Source: Hartmannibacter diazotrophicus
Lineage (GTDB): Bacteria; Pseudomonadota; Alphaproteobacteria; Rhizobiales; Pleomorphomonadaceae
Assembly (NCBI RefSeq): GCF_900231165.1
Contig: NZ_LT960614.1
Coordinates: 1,114,550-1,178,549, forward strand
Length of the DNA: 64,000 nt
Direction of reading: 5' to 3'
Shown here: positions 15,803 to 25,265 of the stretch, piece by piece
Numbering within the stretch: position 1 is the first letter of the stretch
Layout: the number at the start of each line of letters is the position of its first letter
Program-made: the position numbers and the translations under genes
The notes under the pieces: model-generated
Databases searched by the model: none
Told to the model about the DNA's origin: nothing
The model's input: the letters and a program-made list of their open reading frames with translations, nothing else

Positions 15803-16969
15803 ATGAACAAACTGGTCGAGATCAAGGACCTTCTGCCCGCGCTCGTCGAACTTCGACGCGACTTTCACCGCCATCCCGAACTCGGTTTCAAGGAGCACCG
15901 CACCGCGGCGCGCGTCGCCGACGAGTTGCGTGCGCTGGGGCTGGAGGTCACGACGGGCGTCGGCGGAACGGGCGTCGTCGGCGTGCTGCGCAACGGTTCG
16001 TCCGACCGGGCCGTCGGACTTCGGGCGGACATGGACGCGCTGCCGATTGTCGAGGCGACCGGTCTGCCATATGCCAGCCAGACGCCGGGCGTCTTTCACG
16101 GCTGCGGCCATGACGGCCACACGACGATGCTTCTTGGCACGGCCCGTCACCTTGCCCGCACAAAGCGCTTCGACGGCACCGTCATTTTCATTTTCCAGCC
16201 GGCGGAAGAGGGGCTCGGTGGCGGCAAGGCCATGGTCGAGGACGGGCTCTTTGAGCGTTTCCCCATGAACGAGGTCTATGCCCTTCACAACTGGCCGGAT
16301 CTTCCCGCCGGCACGGCCGCGACGATGCCGGGGCCCTTCATGGCCGCAGCCGACGTTCTGGAAATCAGCGTCAAGGGCAAGGGCGGGCACGCGGCGATGC
16401 CGCACGAAACGCCGGACGCCATCCTTGCCGCGAGCCAACTCGTCGCGGCGCTGCATACGCTGGTCTCGCGCCGCATTCACCCCGCCGACAGCGCCGTTCT
16501 TTCCATCTCGACGATTTCCGGGGGCATGACGAACAACGTGCTTCCTGGCCGGGTCGATCTGACCGGCACGGTCCGCACCTTCGACCCCGCCGTCCAAGCG
16601 CGGATCGAGCAGTCGATCCGCTCCGTCGCCGCCGGCATCGGAATCGCCACCGAGACGACAATCGACGTCGAATATCGTCGCGGCTATCCGCCAACCGTCA
16701 ACGATCCCACTTGCGCGGAATGGATGCTCGAAGCGGCAGGGGTGGCGGGCCTCAAGGCGGAACTCGCAACGAAGCCGTCTTTTGGCGCCGAGGATTTCTC
16801 ATACCTTCTGGAGCATTGCCCCGGCGCTTATCTCTGGCTCGGACAGGGCCGCACGGACGATGAGCCGCCGCTGCACCATGCGTCTTACGACTTCAACGAC
16901 GACGTGATCGGCGACGGAATCGCCGTCTTCACGAAGATCGTGGAAGGGCGGTTGTCCGCGTCCGATTGA
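15803..16969 (+). CDS. M20-family amidohydrolase (hippurate hydrolase-like)
   Basis: A 388-residue peptidase M20D/amidohydrolase. Metal and catalytic motifs are RADMDALP, GCGHDGHTTMLLG, FQPAEEGLGGG, LHNWPD and the C-terminal HHASYDFND; the lid domain includes GKGGHAAMPHETPDAI. Relatives remove acyl groups from N-acyl amino acids such as hippurate or indole conjugates. The start ATGAACAAACTGG at 15803 matches the usual family N-terminus; upstream in-frame codons give an unconserved extension. It stands alone, convergent with rsmE. The substrate is open. Confidence 0.9.
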   Translation: MNKLVEIKDLLPALVELRRDFHRHPELGFKEHRTAARVADELRALGLEVTTGVGGTGVVGVLRNGSSDRAVGLRADMDALPIVEATGLPYASQTPGVFHGCGHDGHTTMLLGTARHLARTKRFDGTVIFIFQPAEEGLGGGKAMVEDGLFERFPMNEVYALHNWPDLPAGTAATMPGPFMAAADVLEISVKGKGGHAAMPHETPDAILAASQLVAALHTLVSRRIHPADSAVLSISTISGGMTNNVLPGRVDLTGTVRTFDPAVQARIEQSIRSVAAGIGIATETTIDVEYRRGYPPTVNDPTCAEWMLEAAGVAGLKAELATKPSFGAEDFSYLLEHCPGAYLWLGQGRTDDEPPLHHASYDFNDDVIGDGIAVFTKIVEGRLSASD

Positions 16970-16978
16970 GTTCGGCGC

Positions 16979-17728
16979 TCAGCGCCAGTCGCCGATCGTT
17001 GCCTGGATGACCGCAAGGGCCGCCACGCCCGCCGTGTCGGCGCGCAGGATGCGCGGCCCGAGCGGGATCGTGGTGACGAAGGGCAGGGCGCGCAGTCGCT
17101 CGCGTTCCTCCTGCGAGAATCCGCCTTCCGGTCCGATCAGCACAGCCAGCGGTCCGGACCCGAGCGCCGAGAGCGCCGGCACGGGATTGGTCGTGTCCTC
17201 GCCTTCGTCGCAGAAGATGAGCCTCCGGCCCGGCTCGCTTGCCTCCCAGTCGTCGAGGAGCCTCACGAGCGCAACGTCTTCCTCCACCTCGGGCACGTGC
17301 AGCACACCGCACTGCTCGGCCGCCTCGATCACGTTGGCGCGCATGCGGTCGAGATTGACCCGGCTGGCCTGCGTGTGATGCGTCATGACGGGCTGCAGGC
17401 GTCCGACGCCCATCTCGACTGCCTTCTGGACCATATAGTCGAGCCGGGCATGCTTCAGCGGCGCGAAAAGATAGAGAAGATCCGGCGCGGGCGGCTGCGG
17501 CCGGGTCTGTTCCTCGGCGACAAGATCTGCCGACTTGCGCCCCGATGCTTCGATTCGGGCGCGGAACTCGCCGTCACGGCCATTGAAGACCAGCACCGCG
17601 TCGCCCGACTTCAGCCGCAGCACGTTGAGGAGATAGTTCGCCTGCTCGCGCGCCAGCGGCAGCGTCGCACCGGGCTGGAGCGGGGCATCGAGAAAGAGCC
17701 GCGGCGTGCGGAAGTCGGAATGGGCCAT
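16979..17728 (-). CDS. rsmE: 16S rRNA m3U1498 methyltransferase RsmE
   Basis: A 249-residue SPOUT methyltransferase. An N-terminal PUA-like part ([28 protein letters not shown]) is followed by the knot domain with [31 protein letters not shown] and [11 protein letters not shown]. It methylates N3 of uridine 1498 in 16S rRNA. The ATG at 17728 ([12 protein letters not shown]) fits the family start; the open frame upstream is not conserved. In many alphaproteobacteria it lies beside ubiA or gshA; here its neighbours are a methyltransferase and an amidohydrolase. Confidence 0.95.
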   Translation of the reverse strand: MAHSDFRTPRLFLDAPLQPGATLPLAREQANYLLNVLRLKSGDAVLVFNGRDGEFRARIEASGRKSADLVAEEQTRPQPPAPDLLYLFAPLKHARLDYMVQKAVEMGVGRLQPVMTHHTQASRVNLDRMRANVIEAAEQCGVLHVPEVEEDVALVRLLDDWEASEPGRRLIFCDEGEDTTNPVPALSALGSGPLAVLIGPEGGFSQEERERLRALPFVTTIPLGPRILRADTAGVAALAVIQATIGDWR

Positions 17729-17826
17729 GTCTACTCTGGATTGTACTTGCCACAGTCTTCGGGCGCAGAGCGGTTGCCGGCACGCCTGCAAGCGTCGGTA
17801 AAGCCGCTCCGCGCGTCCTTTCGATT

Positions 17827-18813
17827 CTACGACGGACGCTTCGCCACGATGGTCATGGAACCATGCGGACGCAACAGGTTCGCCAGAAGATCGAACGGCA
17901 GAAAGAGCAACGAAATGCCGGCGAACATCATGCCTCGCTTGCGCCTCGCCGACTGGCTGAAGAGGCAATTGCCGACAGAAATCGCCCACCAGGCATAGCT
18001 GCCGGCAATGCGCTCGACGTCAAAGCCACTGAGCGCCATCGCCGTCTTCACGTTGCGGTGGTCGAACAGGGTCAGATGCCGGGGGAAATGATAGCCGCCC
18101 CAGCGCCGGCCGAAGACGTACCGGTCCAGCGACAGGTGGTTGGGCGTGATGATCATCGCCTTGCCGTTCGGGCGCAGCAGCGTCTTGATGCGCAGAAGGA
18201 AGCCGACCGGATCGGCGACATGCTCGATCAGATTCGAGCAGTAGATGAGGTCGAAGCTCGCATCGGCAAGGTCGACGTCCTCCAGTTGCCCGAGGTGGAA
18301 CTCGATGTCGGGGTTGGCCGCAAGGCCGAGGTCCTTGATGTCGATGCCGCACACCGAAGCCTTCGGATTGATCGCCAGAATCCGCTCCAGAAGCGCGCCG
18401 TTGCCGCAGCCGATTTCCAGAATGCGGGGGGCATTGTTGCCCGCAAGTTCTATGGCGGTCCGGGCGTCGCGTGAGACGAGCATGCGTTTCATCGCGCCGA
18501 AGAGCGATTTTTTCGGCCTTGAATAACTCTGGTAGTCATCGGGATAGAGCGCGGGGATTTCCGCGGCCGGCACGCGCGGGACCTGCATCACGAACCCGCA
18601 GTCGTCGCATCGGAAGTAGCCGGATGCCCGCTCAATCCCATACTCGTGGTCCTTCATCGAAGGATAGAGCGGCGACAGGAGACCGGCTGGCCCGCTGCCA
18701 GCGGCGCAAATCAGGCATTGCTCGGCACCGGCGAGCGCCTGAGACCTCCGCTCGGTGAGGGGCGGGGCCGTCACGGCATCAAGACCCACGAACGAAGTCC
18801 GGGAAACAGTCAA
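17827..18813 (-). CDS. Zinc-ribbon class I SAM-dependent methyltransferase
   Basis: A 328-residue protein. The N-terminal Zn-ribbon pattern is CLICAAG (C-x2-C) and [15 protein letters not shown] (C-x2-C), then the methyltransferase core with [15 protein letters not shown] (motif I), [12 protein letters not shown] and [20 protein letters not shown]. The C-terminal region has hydrophobic stretches. The start codon is TTG, supported by AGGAGG 8 nt upstream inside the end of the desaturase gene, which it follows by 2 bp. Co-translation suggests a lipid-like substrate shared with the desaturase; this is inference. Confidence 0.8.
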   Translation of the reverse strand: MTVSRTSFVGLDAVTAPPLTERRSQALAGAEQCLICAAGSGPAGLLSPLYPSMKDHEYGIERASGYFRCDDCGFVMQVPRVPAAEIPALYPDDYQSYSRPKKSLFGAMKRMLVSRDARTAIELAGNNAPRILEIGCGNGALLERILAINPKASVCGIDIKDLGLAANPDIEFHLGQLEDVDLADASFDLIYCSNLIEHVADPVGFLLRIKTLLRPNGKAMIITPNHLSLDRYVFGRRWGGYHFPRHLTLFDHRNVKTAMALSGFDVERIAGSYAWWAISVGNCLFSQSARRKRGMMFAGISLLFLPFDLLANLLRPHGSMTIVAKRPS

Positions 18814-18815
18814 AT

Positions 18816-19802
18816 CTAGGCCTCCTGCCGGACGGTTGGCTGATAGGCACCGGGTTCCTGCGCGAGTTCGATCAGCTTGCCGATGTAGCTGCCGGAAATC
18901 AGTTCGCCTCTCTGGTCGTAGAAGCGTGCCTCGTCCCTCAGATAACGATGCATTCGCGACAGCCGGTAGGGCGGGATCATGGGCCAGCCGTGATGCTCAC
19001 AGTGGAAATTGAAACTCTGAGGCGCGAAGTAGGAATTCTCCAGTGCCGTGGCGAGGGTCGTGACGGTCGCATCATCCTCGCCGGGGTGTTCGGCGAGGAA
19101 CCGCAAACGGCTGAGAAGCGGGTTCCAACTGACGGCGAGGTAGAGCCAGAGCGGGTATTCCCACCAGCAGTCGGCGGCAAGCAGCAGAGCGAGCAGCGCC
19201 AACTGGCATCCGAAGATATGCGTCAGCGCGAAAAAGCGCTTGAACGTGGCGCTCTTCGCCTGCGTCTCGATCGCGCTTCGAGCCTTTCCGGCATCTGCCT
19301 TCAGGAAATACTTTGCGACCAGACGAAGCGACTCCATGCCGAGGGCATAGCGCAGGATCATCCACGCAAGTCCGCCTTCCTGTCGCACGGTTGCGAGACT
19401 GACGTGTTCCGGGTCGTCCTTGCTGCCATTGTGCGCATGATGCTTCAGGTGGACCTTGCGGTAGGCCGCGACGTCCATCCCGATCCAGCCGGCCGCGAGC
19501 CAGTTCGCCAGCCGGTCGTTGCGTGCGGCCGACTTGCTGTAGAAATAATGCGATGCGTCGTGGACGAGTGTCTGGAAGTGGCGCTGCGCGGCAAGCAGCG
19601 CGAGGCACGCGAGTGGTACGCTGAGCCACAGCGCATCGAACTGGCCGGCGGCGACGGCAAGCGCGAGAAACAGGAATGGTTTCAGCGCGTAGAGTGCGAT
19701 CCAGAGCGTGCTCCGCTCAAGCACGTCCTCGGGGAGGCGGATGCTTCTCAGATCGTCCAGAATGGGACGGGGATCGCTCGCCGCCTGCGTTTCGGAGGTC
19801 AT
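18816..19802 (-). CDS. Membrane fatty acid desaturase-family protein
   Basis: A 328-residue membrane protein with the three His boxes of the desaturase/hydroxylase superfamily: HDASHYF, HLKHHAH and HCEHHGW. Four or so hydrophobic segments lie around residues 45-90 and 190-225. Such enzymes use di-iron to desaturate or hydroxylate acyl chains, sphingoid bases or carotenoids; the substrate is not identifiable. It is the first gene of a two-gene unit with the methyltransferase. GGAG precedes the ATG by 8 nt. Confidence 0.85.
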   Translation of the reverse strand: MTSETQAASDPRPILDDLRSIRLPEDVLERSTLWIALYALKPFLFLALAVAAGQFDALWLSVPLACLALLAAQRHFQTLVHDASHYFYSKSAARNDRLANWLAAGWIGMDVAAYRKVHLKHHAHNGSKDDPEHVSLATVRQEGGLAWMILRYALGMESLRLVAKYFLKADAGKARSAIETQAKSATFKRFFALTHIFGCQLALLALLLAADCWWEYPLWLYLAVSWNPLLSRLRFLAEHPGEDDATVTTLATALENSYFAPQSFNFHCEHHGWPMIPPYRLSRMHRYLRDEARFYDQRGELISGSYIGKLIELAQEPGAYQPTVRQEA

Positions 19803-20038
19803 GTCGATAGGGCTCCGGTGGTCACAACCAGCAAGTGACTGTTGGGCAACGACCTTTATATTTCGCTAACCTGCCCGGAACGGCGGCATCGCCTGGCCGG
19901 GACGATCGAGGGGGCAGGAGGGCGAGCCCCGCAAACTCCATTCGCCAAACAACAGACCCCTCGCGCCGGCTTGTCACGGTGTGTCCGTCATGCGAATCCG
20001 GTAAGGAGACATCGGCGTGGACGGATCGCGCCGGTGAG

Positions 20039-21361
20039 ATGCGGGCTTCGGGGGAGGATGCGGCGGTGGCCGAAGACAGTGGCGGGCTAAAAAGCTGGAC
20101 GATGCATCCCTTGAGGGCGCGGGTCATTGGCGAGGTGCACGCGCGCCCCTTCCGTCTTGTGGAAACGCCGCGTGTCGTCCTCCATTATGCCTTCACGACG
20201 ACGGCCGAGGAGGCGGCGGCCGACCTTGCCTTCCTCGGCGAACTCTGCCGCACCCATGGCGAGCCGGCGCCCGACCGCGATGCCAGCCTGCACCAGGCGA
20301 AGATCATGGGCGGGACGCTGCGCTGGGAGCGGCATTCCGAATTCACAACCTATACCTTCGACGTCGCCCCGCTCGCGGGACGCCGGCCCTTCGCGGCCTT
20401 CGACCATCATCCCTTCGGCGCGGGCTTCAAGCCGCCCGGCAAGCTGCTCGTCGCGGTACGGCTCGACGTCGTCCGCGAGGAGGACGTGCCGGAATCCTCT
20501 GGCGGTCCGCTGGCCTTTTTCGAGGAGGTCTGGGTGTCCGCCTCGATGGCGGTCGAGGGCACGGCACTGATCGCGACCGACTTCCGCGCCGACGGCGACG
20601 GACGCACGCGCATCCTCATCGTCGACAAGGGGCTGCATCCGCGCCAGTCGGGCGCGCTGATCCAGCGGCTTTTGGAAATCGAAACTTATCGGACCTTCGC
20701 CGTTCTCGGCCTGCCCGAGGCGCAGCGCATCGCGCCGGATATCGCCAAGATCGAGAACCGCCTTCTGGAAAGCGTGGAGACGCTGCGCCAGTCGCAGGGG
20801 CTCTCCCAGAACCGGGAGCTTCTGGGCGAACTTACCGGCCTATCGGCGGAACTGGAGGCGGTAACGGCCGCCAGTGCCTTCCGCTTTGGGGCGAGTTGGG
20901 CCTATCACGAAATCGTCCAGCAGCGGCTCGATGCCATCCGCGAGGATCCCTACAAGGGCTATTCCACCTGGGGAGCCTTCCTCCGCCGCCGCACGGTGCC
21001 GGCGATGCGTACGATCCGCTCCATTCAGACCCGGCAGACCGATCTGGCGACCCGGCTCGGTCGCGCCGGCGACCTCCTGCGCACCCGCATCGATGTGGAG
21101 CTTGAGGAGCAGAACCGGGACCTGCTCGATTCCATGAACCGGCGCGCACGCCTGCAACTGCGCCTGCAGCAGACGGTCGAGGGCCTCTCGGTTGCGGCGG
21201 TGAGCTACTATATCGTCGGGCTGATCGGCTATCTCTTCAAGGGCTCCAAGATCTTCCACGTCGAAGTGGACCCCGGCATTCTGACAGCCTTCGCGGTGCC
21301 CTTCGTCCTCGCCTTCGTCTGGTGGACGGTGCGGCGCATCCGCCATCACCACGAGGAATGA
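20039..21361 (+). CDS. DUF3422 family membrane protein
   Basis: About 440 residues: a long soluble part starting near WTMHPLRARVIGEVHARPF, a helical/coiled region (about 250-380) and two C-terminal transmembrane helices (AAVSYYIVGLIGYLF and LTAFAVPFVLAFVWW) ending in HHHEE. DUF3422 proteins are common in alpha- and betaproteobacteria and look like CorA-type membrane proteins in the C-terminal topology; no function is established. The ATG at 20039 is chosen near the first conserved segment; the frame is open upstream. It is divergent from the desaturase gene. Confidence 0.75.
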   Translation: MRASGEDAAVAEDSGGLKSWTMHPLRARVIGEVHARPFRLVETPRVVLHYAFTTTAEEAAADLAFLGELCRTHGEPAPDRDASLHQAKIMGGTLRWERHSEFTTYTFDVAPLAGRRPFAAFDHHPFGAGFKPPGKLLVAVRLDVVREEDVPESSGGPLAFFEEVWVSASMAVEGTALIATDFRADGDGRTRILIVDKGLHPRQSGALIQRLLEIETYRTFAVLGLPEAQRIAPDIAKIENRLLESVETLRQSQGLSQNRELLGELTGLSAELEAVTAASAFRFGASWAYHEIVQQRLDAIREDPYKGYSTWGAFLRRRTVPAMRTIRSIQTRQTDLATRLGRAGDLLRTRIDVELEEQNRDLLDSMNRRARLQLRLQQTVEGLSVAAVSYYIVGLIGYLFKGSKIFHVEVDPGILTAFAVPFVLAFVWWTVRRIRHHHEE

Positions 21362-21378
21362 CGGTGGCGGAGGCCGGT

Positions 21379-22314
21379 TTATTCGGCTGCCGTCGGCCGG
21401 TTGAGCACGGCGTCGAGACCCTTGTCCCAATAGGGCGAGGGACCGTAGAGGCCGGCGAGATAGTCGATGAAGACGCGGACCTTCGCGGCAAGGAAGCGCC
21501 GGCTCGGGTAGACCGCATAGACGCCGACATGCTTCGACGCGCGATAGTCCGGCAGCACGATCTTGAGCTTGCCGGCAGACAGATCCGGCCCGATGTCCCA
21601 GGTCGAGCGAAGGGCGATGCCGACGCCGGCGAGCGTCAGCTCGCGCACGACCTCCGAGGAGTTGGTCTGGACAGGGCCGCTGGCGCGAACGGCAATCGGG
21701 CCGCCCGGGCCTTCCAGGCGCCACGGGTCCTGATGCGCCGCCGCAAGGCACACATGCTCGGCCAGGTCGTCGATCGACTGCGGCATGCCGTGCTTTTCGA
21801 GATATTTCGGCGAGGCGCAGAGAATGCGGTGGGTCGGGGCGAGGCGGCGCACGACGAGGCTCGAATCGGCCAGTTCGGCGATGCGGATCGCAAGATCGAA
21901 GCCTTCGCCCACCACGTCGACGAAATCGTCCGAAAGGACGAGGTTGACGCCAAGATCGGGGTTCTTGTCGAGGAACTCGCCGAGATAAGGTGCGATGTGC
22001 ATGCGTCCGAAGGACGTCGGCGCGGACACCTTCAGCGTGCCGCGCGCCAGCGCCGAGCGCCGCGAGACATAGGATTCGGCCTCCTCGATCGAGGCGAGGA
22101 TGGCGACGATCCGCTCGTAGAACCCCTGTCCGGCTTCCGTCAGCGCGATCTGCCTGGTCGTTCGCTGCAGCAGGCGGGTGCCGAGGCGGTCTTCCAGGCG
22201 TCGGATGCGTTTGGAGACCACGGCTGGCGAAAGGGCCATCTCTCGGCCGGCGGCGGACATGCTGCCGGCGGTGACGACTCGGGCGAAGATTTCTAGGTCG
22301 GCGATATCGGGCAT
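21379..22314 (-). CDS. LysR-family transcriptional regulator
   Basis: About 311 residues from MPDIADLEIFARVV. The N-terminal winged helix has SMSAAGREMALSPAVVSKRIRRLEDRLGTRLLQRTTR; the effector domain follows (LKVSAPTSFGRMHIAPYL and after). It belongs to the large LysR branch that ends with GLYGPSPYWD. It is divergent from glcDEF, so control of glycolate oxidase genes is plausible though LysR regulators of this branch often control other divergent genes. Upstream in-frame ATGs (22356, 22443) have no ribosome site; AGG lies 9 nt before 22314. Confidence 0.88.
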   Translation of the reverse strand: MPDIADLEIFARVVTAGSMSAAGREMALSPAVVSKRIRRLEDRLGTRLLQRTTRQIALTEAGQGFYERIVAILASIEEAESYVSRRSALARGTLKVSAPTSFGRMHIAPYLGEFLDKNPDLGVNLVLSDDFVDVVGEGFDLAIRIAELADSSLVVRRLAPTHRILCASPKYLEKHGMPQSIDDLAEHVCLAAAHQDPWRLEGPGGPIAVRASGPVQTNSSEVVRELTLAGVGIALRSTWDIGPDLSAGKLKIVLPDYRASKHVGVYAVYPSRRFLAAKVRVFIDYLAGLYGPSPYWDKGLDAVLNRPTAAE

Positions 22315-22425
22315 CGTGGGCGCCTGCCGGGGGGTTGCCAAGGCTATTGTAGTCATGAAGATGACATATGGTGATTTGTGTCTTCGTCCAGTCCAAGTCA
22401 ATTGGCAAGGGGCAACGGTGGTATC

Positions 22426-22442
22426 TGGCATTAAAAATGCCA
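22426..22442. promoter_or_regulatory. 17-bp palindrome between lysR-like gene and glcD
   Basis: TGGCATT-AAA-AATGCCA is a perfect inverted repeat 65 nt before the glcD ATG and 112 nt before the LysR start. Symmetry and AT-rich centre suit a LysR or GntR dimer. It is the best operator candidate in this divergent region. Confidence 0.45.
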
Positions 22443-22507
22443 AAATAGGCGTCGTTTTTCGCCAAAAAGCTTAATATCGATCGATTTAGCAAGGGAAGGT
22501 GGAGGAA

Positions 22508-24004
22508 ATGAGCGGCCCGACGATGCCGGAACCGGATGCCGGGGTAATCGCGCGGCGAGGCGAGATCGTTGCCGCCCTGCGCACGATGCTGGCCGAGGAA
22601 AGCGTGATTGATTCGCCCGTTTCCCTGAAGCCCTACGAGAGCGACGGACTGACGGCCTATCACCAGCTTCCGCTGGTCGTGGTGCTGCCGGAGACGGTCG
22701 AGGAGGTCTCGACCGTCCTGAAATATTGCCAGGCGAACGGCGTCAAGGTGGTTCCGCGCGGGGCCGGCACGTCGTTGTCGGGTGGTGCGCTGCCGCTTGC
22801 CGACGCCGTGCTGATGTCGATGATGAAGTTCAACCGCGTGCTCGACATCGATTTCGACAACCGCTGTGCCGTCGTGCAGCCGGGCGTCACCAACCTCGGC
22901 ATCACCAAGGCGGTGGAGCATGCCGGCTTCTATTATGCGCCCGATCCCTCGTCCCAGATTGCCTGCTCCATCGGCGGCAACGTCGCGGAGAATTCCGGCG
23001 GCGTGCACTGCCTGAAATACGGCCTGACGACCAATAACGTGCTCGGCGTCGAGATGGTGCTGATGACCGGCGAGGTCGTCCGCCTCGGCGGCAAGCATCT
23101 GGATGCGGAGGGTTACGATCTCCTCGGTCTCGTGATCGGCTCGGAAGGCTTGCTCGGCGTCGTCACCGAGGTGACGGTGCGCATTCTCAAGAGCCCGGAG
23201 ACGGCGCGGGCGCTGCTCGTCGGCTTCAATTCCTCCGAGGCGGCCGGCAAGACAGTGGCCGAGGTCATTGCCGCCGGCATCATTCCCGGTGGCATGGAGA
23301 TGATGGACCGCCCGGCGATACTGGCGGCGGAAGATTTCGTCAAGGTCGGCTATCCGCTCGATGCGGAGGCGCTGCTCATCGTCGAGCTCGACGGCCCGCC
23401 GGTCGAGGTGGATATCCTGATCGAGGAAGTCGAGGCGATCGCGCGGAGCAACGGGGCGACGACCCTCAAGGTCTCCGGTTCCGACGCCGAGCGCATGGCC
23501 TTCTGGGCGGGCCGCAAGGCGGCCTTCCCCGCCGTCGGCCGGATTTCGCCCGACTACTACTGCATGGACGGCACGATCCCGCGCAAGGCGCTGCCGCAGG
23601 TGCTGACCGGCATGAAGGAGCTTTCCGAGCACTACGAGCTGGAATGCGCCAATGTCTTCCACGCAGGAGACGGCAACCTTCACCCGCTGATCCTCTATGA
23701 TGCCAACAACCCCGGCGAACTGGAACGGGCGGAGAATTTCGGGGCCGACATCCTGCGCCTTTGCGTGAAGGTCGGCGGGGTGCTCACCGGTGAGCATGGC
23801 GTCGGCGTCGAGAAGCGCGACCTGATGCCGGAGATGTTCGACGAGGTGGATCTCGCCCACCAGATGCGCGTCAAATGCGCCTTCGATGATGGTCAACTTC
23901 TCAACCCCGGCAAGGTTTTCCCCAAACTTCACCGTTGCGCCGAACTTGGCCGCATGCACATACATCGCGGCGAGATACCCTTTGCCGATCTGCCGCGCTT
24001 CTGA
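22508..24004 (+). CDS. glcD: Glycolate oxidase FAD-binding subunit GlcD
   Basis: A 498-residue flavoprotein of the FAD_binding_4/FAD-oxidase_C type: VPRGAGTSLSGGALPLADAVL (pyrophosphate loop), SIGGNVAENSGG, then VFHAGDGNLHPLILYD and GEHGVGVEKRDLMPEMF in the C-terminal domain. With GlcE and GlcF it oxidises glycolate to glyoxylate at the membrane. The ATG at 22508 is preferred over a GTG three codons earlier because AAGGGAAGG is 8 nt upstream. D-lactate dehydrogenases are close relatives, but the glcDEF order settles it. Confidence 0.94.
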   Translation: MSGPTMPEPDAGVIARRGEIVAALRTMLAEESVIDSPVSLKPYESDGLTAYHQLPLVVVLPETVEEVSTVLKYCQANGVKVVPRGAGTSLSGGALPLADAVLMSMMKFNRVLDIDFDNRCAVVQPGVTNLGITKAVEHAGFYYAPDPSSQIACSIGGNVAENSGGVHCLKYGLTTNNVLGVEMVLMTGEVVRLGGKHLDAEGYDLLGLVIGSEGLLGVVTEVTVRILKSPETARALLVGFNSSEAAGKTVAEVIAAGIIPGGMEMMDRPAILAAEDFVKVGYPLDAEALLIVELDGPPVEVDILIEEVEAIARSNGATTLKVSGSDAERMAFWAGRKAAFPAVGRISPDYYCMDGTIPRKALPQVLTGMKELSEHYELECANVFHAGDGNLHPLILYDANNPGELERAENFGADILRLCVKVGGVLTGEHGVGVEKRDLMPEMFDEVDLAHQMRVKCAFDDGQLLNPGKVFPKLHRCAELGRMHIHRGEIPFADLPRF

Positions 24005-24061
24005 TCGCGGACCAGGGGACCGGAAACGCGACAGGCAACAACAAGAACAACGGACACACCC

Positions 24062-25261
24062 ATGCCCTCCAGTGAGGACGAGATTGTCGACATCGTGAAG
24101 ACCGCCGCCTCGGCGGGGCAGACGATCGATCTTTGCGGCCACGGCACGAAGCGCGGCTTCGGACAGCCCTTTGCCGCGGATCGCCGAGTCGAGTTGCCCC
24201 GGATGTCGGGCATCGTGCTCTACGAGCCGGAAGAGCTGGTCGTGACCGTGAAGGCCGGCACCCCCCTCATCGAGATCGAACGTATCCTCGACGAGAACAA
24301 CCAGTTGCTCGCCTTCGAGCCGGCCGACCTCGGCCCGCTCTATGGATCAGGGCCGCGCCAGTCAACGATCGGCGGCGCCATCGGCTGCAATCTCTCCGGC
24401 CCGCGGCGCATCCGCCAGGGTGCCGCGCGCGACCATGTGCTCGGCGTCCGCGCGGTTTCCGGCCGCGGCGAGTTGTTCAAGTCGGGCGGGCGCGTGGTCA
24501 AGAACGTCACCGGCTATGATCTTTCAAAGGTCCTGACCGGCTCCTTCGGCACGCTGGCGGCACTCACCGAGATCACGCTCAAGGTGGTGCCGAAGCCGCG
24601 CACCAGTTGCACGCTGGTGATCGAGGGACTGGGTGACGAGAGGGCGGTTGCCGCTCTATCGGCAGCCCTCGGCTCGCCGGCGGATATCTCGGGCGCCGCC
24701 CATCTGCCACCGGCTGTGGCTGTCGACCTGAAATTCGGAAACTCCGCAACGCTGATGCGGATCGAGGGCATCTCCGCCTCCGTGGATGACCGCGCCGACC
24801 GGCTGGCCGACAGATTGTCCGAATTCGGCAAGGCGCGCCGGCTTGACGCGGAGGCGAGCGCCGATCTTTGGCAGAGCCTGCGCGACGTGGCGCCTTTCGC
24901 TGCCGCGCCGGAAACCGCGATCTGGCGCGTGAGCGTTTCGCCGACGGCCGGGCCGGGCATCGTCTCCCGGCTGCCGGACGATATCGGCCTGAGGCACTAT
25001 TACGACTGGGGAGGCGGTCTTGTCTGGCTGGATTTCCCCGAGGACGCACTGCCGGACGGCGGCGCATCCGTCATCCGCTCTGCGGTGGCCGAAAGCGGGG
25101 GAGGGCATGCGACGCTTCTGCGTGCTTCCGATGAACTGCGTGCCCGTGTCCCGGTTTTCCAGCCGCAGCCAGCCCCCCTTGCCGCACTCACCGAACGGCT
25201 GCGCCATCAGTTCGATCCGCTCGGTATCCTCAATCCCGGCCGGATGACGTTGAGGGCTTGA
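24062..25261 (+). CDS. glcE: Glycolate oxidase subunit GlcE
   Basis: A 399-residue FAD-binding_4 protein shorter than GlcD. It carries VVTVKAGTPLIEIERILDE, the FAD loop STIGGAIGCNLSGPRR, and KNVTGYDLSKVLTGSFGTL, all typical of GlcE. It forms the second flavin-type subunit of the glycolate oxidase complex. It lies 57 nt after glcD and 4 nt before glcF. The C-terminal quarter is less conserved, as usual in this subunit. Confidence 0.93.
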   Translation: MPSSEDEIVDIVKTAASAGQTIDLCGHGTKRGFGQPFAADRRVELPRMSGIVLYEPEELVVTVKAGTPLIEIERILDENNQLLAFEPADLGPLYGSGPRQSTIGGAIGCNLSGPRRIRQGAARDHVLGVRAVSGRGELFKSGGRVVKNVTGYDLSKVLTGSFGTLAALTEITLKVVPKPRTSCTLVIEGLGDERAVAALSAALGSPADISGAAHLPPAVAVDLKFGNSATLMRIEGISASVDDRADRLADRLSEFGKARRLDAEASADLWQSLRDVAPFAAAPETAIWRVSVSPTAGPGIVSRLPDDIGLRHYYDWGGGLVWLDFPEDALPDGGASVIRSAVAESGGGHATLLRASDELRARVPVFQPQPAPLAALTERLRHQFDPLGILNPGRMTLRA

Positions 25262-25265
25262 AATC

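Noticed and set aside
20840..24142. 1100-codon minus-strand open frame across DUF3422, LysR and glcD
   Set aside because: It runs through three confident genes, has strongly biased composition and no family motif.
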